Positions 8,044 to 16,284 of a stretch of DNA of 64,000 nt are shown piece after piece (the stretch's first letter is position 1; every line of letters starts with the position of its first letter). Source of the DNA: Hyphomicrobiales bacterium (GTDB lineage: Bacteria > Pseudomonadota > Alphaproteobacteria > Rhizobiales > Beijerinckiaceae); NCBI GenBank assembly GCA_947455455.1, contig CANGOE010000002.1:1-64000 (forward strand), in the 5' to 3' direction. The notes below the pieces were generated by a model. It saw only the letters and a list, made by a program, of their open reading frames with translations, was not told the origin of the DNA and did not search any database. A program made the position numbers and the translations under genes.

Positions 8044-8976
8044 TCAGGAGGATGGATACATCCGGCAACCCGGCAGAGGGCCCAATTGTTCTGCAAACCG
8101 CCGTGCTGTTTTCAGGCCAAACGGTGTCGGTTGCAAAGCACAGCGGCGGTCATGGTCCACATCGATACCGGAGCGCCATGCGGCAATCCGCTTGCCATAG
8201 ACAACCAGTGTCTCGAGCGACTGCATGACAAACACCACGGTGGGCAGGATCCGTGCATATTCGGCTTCGGCCTCCTCGATGGCCCCTGCGGCAAACATCC
8301 GGGCAATCTGTTGGTGTTCCAATGCGCAATCCGGCGCGACAATCATGCCGGAACACCCCGCACGGAGATTGTCCAGCAATTCCATGCCGCCGCGACCGTT
8401 GAGGACAGGAAAGCCAGAACCGACCTGATGCACGGTACGCTCGATGATCACAACCGGCGCCTCGCCTTTCATGAAGAGCAGATTGGGACACCGCGCCCTC
8501 AATCGGGCCAAGGCATCCGCATTCAAACCGACACCGAGAAATTCAGGAGCATTCTGGATGCCCGCAGGAATTGTCGGGTCCAGTGCTCGCACTCCGTCAA
8601 GCACGTCAATGAAAAAGGCCTCAAGCTCCGGCTCGGCGATGGGGCTTCCGGGACGGGATGGCGGCTGAAGGATGAGGAAATGCGCCCGCGCCTCAATGGC
8701 CACACGGGCAAGATCCAATTGCTCTGCGACTGTGGCGCCACTCAACGTCACAGCCATCGGCGCAGTTCCTGCCAGATCCTGCGCAACCCAGTGGATCAGC
8801 TGATGCTTCTCCCCGACAGACAGTTTGTTGACCTCGGTTGCCAGACCAAGAACGGCAACCCCCGGCGCGCCCGTGCGCAATGCGATCTGGACCTGCAGAC
8901 GCATGGCTTCCCGGTCAAGTTCGCCGGCGGAATTGAAATAGGCATACAGAATGGGCCAGATACCTTGCATGGTCAT
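8044..8976 (-). CDS. DapA/N-acetylneuraminate-lyase-family aldolase or dehydratase
   Basis: A 310-residue class I lyase of the DHDPS/NAL family. The Schiff-base lysine is seen in LLFMKGEAP (about residue 170) and the early GLATEVNKLS stands where GTTGES is found in DapA. The usual catalytic tyrosine of the YNxP motif is replaced: the sequence reads IQNAPEFLG, with Gln in the Tyr position. That argues against true dihydrodipicolinate synthase and for a lyase or dehydratase with changed chemistry. It lies 21 bp behind the IlvD/Edd dehydratase and would take the 2-keto-3-deoxy sugar acid made there, as in non-phosphorylated arabinose, xylose or similar acid pathways. The exact substrate is not determined. 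Confidence 0.82.
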   Translation of the reverse strand: MTMQGIWPILYAYFNSAGELDREAMRLQVQIALRTGAPGVAVLGLATEVNKLSVGEKHQLIHWVAQDLAGTAPMAVTLSGATVAEQLDLARVAIEARAHFLILQPPSRPGSPIAEPELEAFFIDVLDGVRALDPTIPAGIQNAPEFLGVGLNADALARLRARCPNLLFMKGEAPVVIIERTVHQVGSGFPVLNGRGGMELLDNLRAGCSGMIVAPDCALEHQQIARMFAAGAIEEAEAEYARILPTVVFVMQSLETLVVYGKRIAAWRSGIDVDHDRRCALQPTPFGLKTARRFAEQLGPLPGCRMYPSS

Positions 8977-8997
8977 GTCTTCTTCCGGTTGGGAGGG

Positions 8998-10722
8998 TTA
9001 GTGGGAATCGCGTGGCACATCCGCCCCGCTTCCCCCCACAAGGACTTCAAGATCGGCGCCCAAATGGGCTTGCTGGACACCCTCGACATAGATTTTCTGC
9101 CAGCCGCGCAGAGGCAGGGACGGAGCAACCCACAGCGCCTTGCGCCGCGCAAGCTCCTCATCGCTGATCTCGAGATGCAAGCGCCGTCCGGGCACATCAA
9201 GTTCGATCATATCGCCGTTTTGCACCAAGGCCAGCGGACCGCCAACCGCCGCTTCGGGCGACACATGCAACACGACCGTGCCATAGGCTGTCCCGCTCAT
9301 CCGCCCGTCGGAGATACGGATCATGTCGGTTATGCCCTTGCGCAGGACTTTGGGAGGCAAAGGCATGTTCCCGACCTCGGCAAAACCGGGATAGCCTTTG
9401 GGTCCGGCCCCTTTGAGGACCATGATGCAATGTTCATCGATATCGAGTTGCTCGTCATTGATGCGGGCGTGCAGATCCTCGATATTTTCGAAAACGACAG
9501 CCCTGCCACGATGCACCAGCAGTGACGGAGTGGAGGCCGACGGTTTGATGATCGCGCCATCGGGGGCCAGATTGCCCTTGAGGACGGCAATACCGGCTTT
9601 GTCCTTGAAGGGAATGTCCAGTGGCATGATCACTTTGCGGTCATAACACTCGGCTTCAGCATTATTGGCACCAATGCTCGCTCCGTTGACGGTCAAGGCT
9701 TCCTGATGGATCCATTGCCCGAGTTCACGGATCACTGCGGGTATGCCCCCGGCATAGTACAGATCTTCCATCAAATATTCGCCGGATGGCTGGAGATTGA
9801 GAAGACAGGGGATTTCGGACCCGATTTTATCCCAGTCTTCGAGTGTGAGCGGAACACCCATGCGACCGGCAATCGCCAACAGATGCACCACGGCATTGGT
9901 TGAGCCCCCGATCGCGGCATTGACCCGAATGGCATTTTCGAAGGCTTGGCGGGTCAGGATCTTGCTCATGGTCAGGTCTTCTTTGACCATCTCCACAATG
10001 CGTCTGCCCGACATATGGGCAAGCACCTGACGGCGGGAGTCGACCGCGGGAATCGCCGCATTATGCGGGAGCGACATGCCCAGGGCCTCGACCATAGAGG
10101 CCATGGTCGAGGCAGTCCCCATGGTCATGCAATGACCACGGGAACGGTTCATGCCGGACTCCGCATCGATGAAATCCTGCATGCTGATCTTTCCGGCACG
10201 CACAGCCTCCGACATCTGCCAGACACCGGTCCCGGATCCAATGACCTTGTCTTTGTAGCGACCGTTCAACATCGGGCCACCGGATATGCCGATGGTTGGC
10301 AAATCACAGCTGGCCGCTCCCATCAGCAATGCCGGCGTGGTTTTGTCACATCCCATCATCAGGACAACGCCATCAATCGGATTGCCTCGGATGGATTCCT
10401 CGACATCCATCGAAGCCAGATTACGGAACAGCATGGCTGTGGGGCGCAAGTTGGATTCCCCCAGCGACATCACCGGAAACTCCACAGGGAACCCGCCCGC
10501 CTCATAAACGCCGCGCTTCACATATTCGGCAAGCTCACGGAAATGGGCATTGCAGGGGGTCAATTCCGACCAGGTGTTGCAAATGCCGATCACCGGCCTG
10601 CCATCGAAAAGATGGTGTGGCAAACCCTGGTTTTTCATCCAGCTGCGGTGGATGAAGCCGTCCTTGTCGGCTTTGCCGAACCAGGCCTGACTGCGAAGTC
10701 CTTTTCCGCCGGATTTTGTCAT
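8998..10722 (-). CDS. IlvD/Edd-family sugar-acid dehydratase (arabonate-dehydratase-like)
   Basis: A 574-residue iron-sulfur dehydratase of the IlvD/Edd family. Cluster cysteines are present in ICNTWSELTPCN, MMGCDKTTPA and RGHCMTMGTAST. The C-terminal half has GRMSGTAYGTVVLHVSPEAA, typical of the sugar-acid branch rather than of the biosynthetic dihydroxy-acid dehydratase. It would convert an aldonic acid to a 2-keto-3-deoxy acid for the lyase encoded 21 bp downstream. ATG at 10722, with AAAGGT six bases upstream, is preferred to the longer ORF start at 10767. No regulator or transporter lies directly beside the pair. Arabonate is the best guess for the substrate, but xylonate, galactonate or fuconate relatives look alike. 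Confidence 0.85.
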   Translation of the reverse strand: MTKSGGKGLRSQAWFGKADKDGFIHRSWMKNQGLPHHLFDGRPVIGICNTWSELTPCNAHFRELAEYVKRGVYEAGGFPVEFPVMSLGESNLRPTAMLFRNLASMDVEESIRGNPIDGVVLMMGCDKTTPALLMGAASCDLPTIGISGGPMLNGRYKDKVIGSGTGVWQMSEAVRAGKISMQDFIDAESGMNRSRGHCMTMGTASTMASMVEALGMSLPHNAAIPAVDSRRQVLAHMSGRRIVEMVKEDLTMSKILTRQAFENAIRVNAAIGGSTNAVVHLLAIAGRMGVPLTLEDWDKIGSEIPCLLNLQPSGEYLMEDLYYAGGIPAVIRELGQWIHQEALTVNGASIGANNAEAECYDRKVIMPLDIPFKDKAGIAVLKGNLAPDGAIIKPSASTPSLLVHRGRAVVFENIEDLHARINDEQLDIDEHCIMVLKGAGPKGYPGFAEVGNMPLPPKVLRKGITDMIRISDGRMSGTAYGTVVLHVSPEAAVGGPLALVQNGDMIELDVPGRRLHLEISDEELARRKALWVAPSLPLRGWQKIYVEGVQQAHLGADLEVLVGGSGADVPRDSH

Positions 10723-10838
10723 GGTGACCTTTCGCGTGAAACAGCAGACCCGTAAAACATCAATCAAATGATATGTTTACATTGAACATCCTGTAAAGGA
10801 AAAGTCGGCGGCGGTCCCAAACCCGCCGGGAAATGCCT

Positions 10839-11525
10839 TCAGGTGTTCCGGATATGGCCGTCCACGACCTCGATGATCCGGTCGCAACGCTCGGCCAGAG
10901 ACCGGTTATGTGTGACGATGATGAAGCAGGTGCGGCTTTTGGTGTTGACCTCGCGCATCAAGGCAAACACATCATCGGCGGATTTACTATCGAGATTGCC
11001 GGTCGGCTCGTCGGCCAGCACAATCTGCGGGGTCATCACCAAAGCGCGCGCCAAAGCAACGCGTTGCTGTTGGCCTCCCGACATATCAGTTGCCGGATGG
11101 TCGGCCACCTTGGTCAAACCCACCCTGTCGATCAGATCGCGGGCGCGGGCCTCGCAGGTCAGATCGGGAAATCCACGGTCGACCACCATCGGCAACATGA
11201 CATTTTCAAGGGCGGTAAATGCGGCAATCAGATGATGGTATTGAAACACAAAGCCGATGCTTTCCCCGCGCAAACGGGTCAGAGCGGCATCATCGAGCTG
11301 GCCGGTATCCTGCCCCTGAATAAACAGCTTGCCACTGCTGGGCCGGTCCAGCAGGCCGATAATATTCAACAGCGTGCTTTTACCGGACCCCGAAGGCCCC
11401 ATAATGGCGACAAACTCGCCCGCCTCCAATGTCAGATCGATCGCGTGCAACACCTCGGCCTGCGATGGTTCGCCCGCATGATAGACCTTGCCGATCCGTT
11501 CAAGCCGCAACAGGTGATCAGCCAC
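10839..11525 (-). CDS. ABC transporter ATPase, MacB/LolD type
   Basis: A 228-residue stand-alone ATP-binding subunit. Walker A is GPSGSGKST, the signature is [15 protein letters not shown], Walker B is [13 protein letters not shown], and the switch His lies in [11 protein letters not shown]. The sequence is of the LolD/MacB/FtsE group that drives FtsX-like permeases. Its start overlaps the end of the permease gene by 8 bp, and permease and adaptor genes precede it in the same operon. The set therefore resembles a MacAB-type efflux pump with the ATPase and permease on separate chains. The cargo is unknown. Confidence 0.9.
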   Translation of the reverse strand: MADHLLRLERIGKVYHAGEPSQAEVLHAIDLTLEAGEFVAIMGPSGSGKSTLLNIIGLLDRPSSGKLFIQGQDTGQLDDAALTRLRGESIGFVFQYHHLIAAFTALENVMLPMVVDRGFPDLTCEARARDLIDRVGLTKVADHPATDMSGGQQQRVALARALVMTPQIVLADEPTGNLDSKSADDVFALMREVNTKSRTCFIIVTHNRSLAERCDRIIEVVDGHIRNT

Positions 11526-12744
11526 GGATCGCCACCACAGGATCGAGCTTGGCCGCCCGCAAGGCCGGAGCCATGGCCGCCAACAAGCCCGTCAGAGTTG
11601 CCAGAACGGCGGTATAGACGAAAAGTTGCTGTTCCAGCACCAAAGGAAACAGCTCGCCGCCGTCAGACTGCCGGGCTACGGAATGCCAATAGACCAGCCC
11701 GCCCGCCCCCAGCACCGCCCCCACCAACGAGCCGGCAAAGCCCAACAAGCCGCCCTGCAACAGAAACAGGCGGATGATCTGCCCGCGCGTGGTGCCCATG
11801 GCCCGCAAAATCCCGATCTCTTTCGACCGCTGGATCACCGAAACCACCAATACGGCGGCAATGCCGAAGGCCACCGACAGGCCGACAAACAGCCGGATCA
11901 GCGTATTCGTGGCCTTTTGCGCCTGAATGGCCGAAAAGAATTGGGCATTGGTTTTGATCCAGCTCTCGGCCACCACCCTGTGCGAGGCCATGATGGTTTG
12001 GGCCATGTCCTCTGCCGCATAAATGTCGTGGAGGCTGACATCGAGCGAGGTGACCCCGCCGATCATACCCATCACCGATTGCGCCGTGCGCAAGGCGACA
12101 TAGGTACTGCGCTGATTGGCCGATTTGTTGCCGAAATCCAGCAAGCCGATAATGGTCAATACCCGCTGGCCGTCATTGGCCGAGGTGATATTGATCTTGT
12201 CACCGACCCGCGCGCCCAATTCTCTGGCCAGTTCGATCCCGATCAGGATGCTGTCACTGGTCAAGCGCGGGTGCCCTGCCACCACATAATCAGGGATTTT
12301 GACAATCCGGAAATAGGTATCCGGCTCGATCCCGACAAGCGTGATGGACCGGCTCGCCTCGCCACGGATGGCCAGCACCGATCCCGATATTGTCGGAGAG
12401 ACGAAGGTGATATTCGGCTCGTCCCGCAAAAGCCGGACAATGCTTTGCCATTGGTCGATCAGGGCAAGCCGCTGGCTGGGACGTTGCACCGTCGCATCCT
12501 CAATCTCGCGGGCAGGATCGCGCAGGATTCGCGCCACCTGATCGGGCGCAATGACCTGAATTTGGGCCTGTGTCGTCAGCACGCGCTTCAGGATATTGCT
12601 TTCGAGACCGGCCAGCATGGCCGACATGAACACGATCACACCGACCCCGATCGACACGCCCACCACGATAAACAGGGTTTGCAACCGCCCCTCATAGAGA
12701 AAGCGCACGGCAACAATCCATTCGAGCGGCAAGCCATACGTCAT
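11518..12744 (-). CDS. FtsX/MacB-type ABC permease
   Basis: A 408-residue permease with the MacB layout: one membrane helix near the N terminus ([19 protein letters not shown]), a long periplasmic domain, and three C-terminal helices ([20 protein letters not shown] and onward). The motif [25 protein letters not shown] is the conserved FtsX-family coupling segment. It overlaps the adaptor gene by 4 bp (ATGA) and the ATPase gene by 8 bp, so the three are translationally coupled. Together they would move a substrate from the inner membrane or periplasm outward. Confidence 0.9.
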   Translation of the reverse strand: MTYGLPLEWIVAVRFLYEGRLQTLFIVVGVSIGVGVIVFMSAMLAGLESNILKRVLTTQAQIQVIAPDQVARILRDPAREIEDATVQRPSQRLALIDQWQSIVRLLRDEPNITFVSPTISGSVLAIRGEASRSITLVGIEPDTYFRIVKIPDYVVAGHPRLTSDSILIGIELARELGARVGDKINITSANDGQRVLTIIGLLDFGNKSANQRSTYVALRTAQSVMGMIGGVTSLDVSLHDIYAAEDMAQTIMASHRVVAESWIKTNAQFFSAIQAQKATNTLIRLFVGLSVAFGIAAVLVVSVIQRSKEIGILRAMGTTRGQIIRLFLLQGGLLGFAGSLVGAVLGAGGLVYWHSVARQSDGGELFPLVLEQQLFVYTAVLATLTGLLAAMAPALRAAKLDPVVAIRG

Positions 12745-13997
12745 GGCAGGACCGCCCTGACACGTTGGCCCGTGATGACACCGGCCCCGACAGGGATCAC
12801 CGCATCACCGTCAGCGGCCCCGTCCACAATTTCGTAATAGGCCGCGCCATGCACTCCGATCCGCACCGGCTGTTTGACCGCCCGTCCCTGTTTGATCCCC
12901 AAAATCCAAGGCCTGTTACTGATCGCATCATGCACCCCCCGCGCGGACACGATCAACACCTGATCCCGCCTTGCCACTTCGATATCGACCGAGACCGTCA
13001 TATCCTGCCGCAGGTAAGAAGGCGGATCATCGACCGTCAATTTCACCTCGACGGAGGCGCGGGACATATCGACGGCAGGATTGATAAACGCCACTTTGGC
13101 CGCAAAGGTCTGGTCCGGATAGGCATCGGCGGAGGCCAAAGCGGATTGGCCCAAGCGGAGCAACCCCAGATTGCGCTCGTCCAACTGGATCACCAATTGG
13201 GTTTCCCCGTCGGGGGCCAGCACCAGCAAAGCCTTGCCCGACTGGGCCACCATGCCGCGCTCCACCATCCGCCTGATCACAACTCCGTTGCGCGGCGCGG
13301 TGATGCTGGCATAAGCGAGGCGCGACAAGGCCGTATCCAGATTGGCGCGGGCCTGGGCAATCTGGGTTTGTGCGAAGACATAATCACTGCCACCCGGACT
13401 GGCATTGTAGACCTGCAACTGTGCCGTGCGCACCTGTGCTTTGGCCACTTCCAGATTTTTCTGCGCACCGTCCAGCGATGAAAAGGAGGCATAGCCTTTG
13501 GCAGTCAGATTGTCGGTGCGCTCGAAGGTCTTTTCGACCTCAAGCAGGGTCGCTCGCGCCCCGATCAGGCTTTCTTGTGCGGCTGGCAGGGTCATTTCGT
13601 TGAGCTGGCGCATATGGGCTTCGGCCTGATCCAGATTGCCTCGCGCCTGCACAACCCCAGCCTTCAACTCGCTGGCTTCGAGGCGGACAAGAATTTGTCC
13701 CGCTGTGACCTGCTCGCCCTCCCCGACCAGCACATCGGCGACAATACCGGTAATCTGGCTCCCGATATCGACACGATACGGGGTCTCGAAATGGCCACTG
13801 GCCACCACCGATTGCACCAGATTGCCGCGTTTGACCTGCTCGACAACCACCGCAGGGCCGAACAGCATTCGTGCCACCTGCCAGCCAGCAAACAGCACAA
13901 CCACAAAGGCTACGATCAAAAACCAACGATAGGACCACAGCAAAGCCAGCATGGAATACCGGCTCTCGGCTTTGTCCATTTCAATGTGACTGGCCAT
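12741..13997 (-). CDS. Periplasmic adaptor (HlyD/MacA-type membrane fusion protein)
   Basis: A 418-residue membrane fusion protein. It has an N-terminal anchor helix (about residues 20-42), a lipoyl-like strand pair (VVASGHFETPYRVDIGSQITG), a long alpha hairpin rich in Gln, Ala and Glu (about 110-210), and a beta-barrel part (APRNGVVIRRMVERGMVAQSGKALL). It bridges the FtsX-like permease to an outer-membrane channel. No TolC-type channel gene is in this operon, so one encoded elsewhere must be used. It is the first gene of a tight three-gene leftward operon whose promoter should lie in the AT-rich 13998-14278 stretch. Confidence 0.88.
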   Translation of the reverse strand: MASHIEMDKAESRYSMLALLWSYRWFLIVAFVVVLFAGWQVARMLFGPAVVVEQVKRGNLVQSVVASGHFETPYRVDIGSQITGIVADVLVGEGEQVTAGQILVRLEASELKAGVVQARGNLDQAEAHMRQLNEMTLPAAQESLIGARATLLEVEKTFERTDNLTAKGYASFSSLDGAQKNLEVAKAQVRTAQLQVYNASPGGSDYVFAQTQIAQARANLDTALSRLAYASITAPRNGVVIRRMVERGMVAQSGKALLVLAPDGETQLVIQLDERNLGLLRLGQSALASADAYPDQTFAAKVAFINPAVDMSRASVEVKLTVDDPPSYLRQDMTVSVDIEVARRDQVLIVSARGVHDAISNRPWILGIKQGRAVKQPVRIGVHGAAYYEIVDGAADGDAVIPVGAGVITGQRVRAVLP

Positions 13998-14278
13998 CGA
14001 ACAACAGCATTGCAGTTGCGCTTACATGATCGGAATCAATCGGCATGGGTTATCTCCAGTCACTGGAACGCTCGTGAACCAGTTCAATAAAAATACAATA
14101 AAGATAATGATCAATAATATTAAATTTAATATTCAATATTATGTAAAAATTACGAACAATAAACATAATATATATGAAAGATACGTTTTAAATATAAATG
14201 ACAAATTTAATTTTATATAAAATTTTAAATTTTCAAAAGACTATTTATTACATAACCATTGAAAGGTGCACAGGTATC
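13998..14278. other. AT-rich divergent leader with an 18-bp palindrome
   Basis: This intergenic block separates the leftward efflux operon from the rightward polysaccharide cluster and is far more AT-rich than the genes around it. It contains a perfect 18-bp palindrome, AATATTAAATTTAATATT, at 14116-14133. It must hold promoters for both directions, though no single -35/-10 pair is convincing. Such AT-rich leaders are known targets of MucR- and H-NS-like proteins; that link is inference. The ORF 14026-14220 here has only an AT-derived composition and is not taken as a gene. Confidence 0.45.
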
Positions 14279-15334
14279 ATGCGCTACAAAATGATCCAGA
14301 CAGGTCTTGATGTGATGGGTCTGGTGCGCGCCGACCAATGGTTGTCGGGTTTGGGCATGGCTGGCCTGAAGCAGGGCCGTGGATTGATCCTGACACTGCA
14401 CAGGGTCAGGCCGCACCAAACCGGTGCGTTTGCACCGAACCGGTTTCTCGATATCACGCCCGAATTTCTTGATCACAGCCTTGGCTTCTTCCGAAAGGCC
14501 GGTTTCGAACCGCTTTCGATCGACCAATTGCCGGAACGGCTCGCCACCACAAACCGACAGACAAAGCCATTTTTTGTCGTCACCTTTGATGATGGCTACC
14601 GCGATGTGCTGGACCATGCCTGGCCGGTCCTGCGCAAACACCAATGCCCTTGGACCATCTATATCACCGGTGCCTATGCGCAAGGCCAGGGCCGTATCTG
14701 GTGGCTGGAATTGGAAGAGGCAATAGCCGGGCAGGATGCAATCAACCTGCAGATCGGCCCCCGCCCCGTTACACTCAAAACACAGTCTGTAGCTGAAAAA
14801 GCCAAGGCGTTCAGATGGTTGCGCAACCTCTTTTACAAGACACCCTCGCGCCAATGGCCCGCATTGCTTGACGACATACGGGCGCAATCAAGCGAGCCAT
14901 CGCGCCAAACGCCAGCAGTCCTATGCGCCAACTGGCAGGATCTGGCCGCCCTCCGCCATGATCCGTCCATCACCATCGGGTCACACACACTCACCCACCC
15001 CATCCTGTCACAGATTGGCGATGCGCAAGCCAGGCAGGAGATTGGCGCGAGCAGGCGCATGATTGCGGAAGCGCTCGGCACCGCGCCCCGCCATTTTTCA
15101 TATCCCTCAGGCGGCGCAAACAGTTTTTGCCGGCGCGATATCGAACTCGTCGCCCATGCAGGCTATCAAACAGCCGTCACCACCCGACCGGCCCATCTTT
15201 GGCCGATCAACAGCGGGGATCCGACAGCCCGCACCTCCCTGCTGACCCTGCCGCGCATTTCGCTGAACGGACATTTCCAGTCCGATGAATGGCTAAGGGC
15301 TATCGTATCGGGGTTGCCGTTCCGGCGATCCTGA
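14279..15334 (+). CDS. Polysaccharide deacetylase (NodB-homology family)
   Basis: A 351-residue carbohydrate esterase 4-type protein. Motif 1 is VVTFDDGYRD (catalytic and metal-binding Asp), motif 2 is SHTLTHP (two metal-binding His), and motif 3 is HFSYPSGG. No clear signal peptide is seen, so it may act in the cytoplasm or at the inner membrane on lipid-linked intermediates, removing N-acetyl groups from amino sugars. ATG at 14279 follows a GAAAGG stretch and replaces the AT-rich 14198 start. It precedes the ExoY-like transferase by 256 bp. A deacetylase with Wzx/Wzy genes recalls holdfast and other adhesive polysaccharide loci, where partial deacetylation makes the polymer sticky. That role is inferred. 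Confidence 0.85.
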   Translation: MRYKMIQTGLDVMGLVRADQWLSGLGMAGLKQGRGLILTLHRVRPHQTGAFAPNRFLDITPEFLDHSLGFFRKAGFEPLSIDQLPERLATTNRQTKPFFVVTFDDGYRDVLDHAWPVLRKHQCPWTIYITGAYAQGQGRIWWLELEEAIAGQDAINLQIGPRPVTLKTQSVAEKAKAFRWLRNLFYKTPSRQWPALLDDIRAQSSEPSRQTPAVLCANWQDLAALRHDPSITIGSHTLTHPILSQIGDAQARQEIGASRRMIAEALGTAPRHFSYPSGGANSFCRRDIELVAHAGYQTAVTTRPAHLWPINSGDPTARTSLLTLPRISLNGHFQSDEWLRAIVSGLPFRRS

Positions 15335-15590
15335 CCAAGCCTGCCCGTTTTCTGCCTTCACGGTTTTATCGTCACCGTTTTTGCCGGGCCGTCACACCGT
15401 CCGGGATCGATAAAAGCACCATAATTCAATGAATGTAAAAACCCATGCGGAAATTGAATATCAATAAATAAAATTTACTTCGTATTTTAATTATACACAA
15501 AACACCCATTAATTAATTATTAATAACAAGTTCATGCCTCATCAAAATCAAATGATGATGTATTGATTATTACTATTTTAGGAGGGTTTG
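15335..15590. other. AT-rich leader ahead of the polysaccharide operon
   Basis: From about 15420 to 15580 the sequence is strongly AT-rich, with runs such as TTAATTAATTATTAATAA, and contains no ORF of note. It ends in GGAGGG, the ribosome site of the priming transferase. A 5-bp stem near 15360-15378 followed by Ts could be a weak terminator for the deacetylase gene, but I do not trust it. A separate promoter for the following operon is likely here. Confidence 0.4.
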
Positions 15591-16283
15591 ATGTTTAATA
15601 ATTTCCGAAACATGAAGAATTTTAATTTAAAATTGAAATTCAGGAAATTCATAAACAAAAACATTCAATTCTTGGGTCTGGCCAGCAAAAGAACATGCGA
15701 CATTGTTTTGGCCTTTACAGGCATAGTCTTGACCCTTCCATTGTTCATCGCAATCGGTCTGCTGGTAGCCCTTGATGGCGGCCCGGTCTTTTATTCGCAT
15801 CAACGCATTGGCAAACAGGGCCGTAGCTTTGGATGCCTGAAATTCCGCACCATGATTTTGGGTGCGCAGGACTGTCTTGAGGAATACCTCTCCTATAATC
15901 CAGACGAGCGGCACGAATGGGAACACCATCAAAAACTGATGTTCGATCCGCGCACCACTGCGATCGGGCTGTTCCTGCGCAAGTCCAGTCTGGATGAATT
16001 GCCACAGCTGTTCAATGTCCTGATCGGCGACATGAGCTTTGTGGGCCCGCGTCCGGTCACACAGGCTGAATTGTCGCATTTTTACGGTCGAAAAGCGCGG
16101 TTCTACACCTCGATCCGTCCGGGCATTACCGGACCCTGGCAGATCAGCGGCCGCAACGAAATCGGTTACAGCCAGCGGGTTCAGCTCGATACTCGCTACG
16201 CGCTTCGCCACTCGTTCCTGAATGATCTGGTGATTTTGATGCGAACCCCCGCAGTCATCCTGTCCGGCAGAGGAGCACGGTAA
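15591..16283 (+). CDS. Polyprenyl-phosphate hexose-1-phosphate transferase (ExoY-like priming enzyme)
   Basis: A 230-residue bacterial sugar transferase of the short ExoY/WbaP-C-terminal type. One hydrophobic segment ([20 protein letters not shown], about residues 40-62) is followed by the catalytic domain: [57 protein letters not shown]. These are the complete family landmarks. It puts the first sugar phosphate on undecaprenyl phosphate at the inner membrane, starting each repeat unit. ATG at 15591 sits four bases after GGAGGG; a TTG at 15588 is adjacent. The next gene begins one base after its stop, so it heads the polysaccharide operon. The transferred sugar (Glc, Gal or other) cannot be told. 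Confidence 0.9.
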   Translation: MFNNFRNMKNFNLKLKFRKFINKNIQFLGLASKRTCDIVLAFTGIVLTLPLFIAIGLLVALDGGPVFYSHQRIGKQGRSFGCLKFRTMILGAQDCLEEYLSYNPDERHEWEHHQKLMFDPRTTAIGLFLRKSSLDELPQLFNVLIGDMSFVGPRPVTQAELSHFYGRKARFYTSIRPGITGPWQISGRNEIGYSQRVQLDTRYALRHSFLNDLVILMRTPAVILSGRGAR

Positions 16284-16284
16284 T

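Noticed and set aside
8086-9525. 479-residue ORF on the plus strand
   Set aside because: Antisense to the DapA-family and IlvD/Edd genes, whose catalytic motifs are intact on the minus strand.
11626-12837. 403-residue ORF on the plus strand
   Set aside because: Shadow of the FtsX-type permease; composition dominated by Arg, Gln, His and Asp.
14026-14220. 64-residue ORF rich in Asn, Ile and Lys
   Set aside because: Composition simply reflects AT-rich DNA; no ribosome site and no family.
15360-15382. ACGGT/ACCGT hairpin followed by Ts, as a terminator for the deacetylase gene
   Set aside because: The stem is only 5 bp with a 9-base loop; too weak to call.
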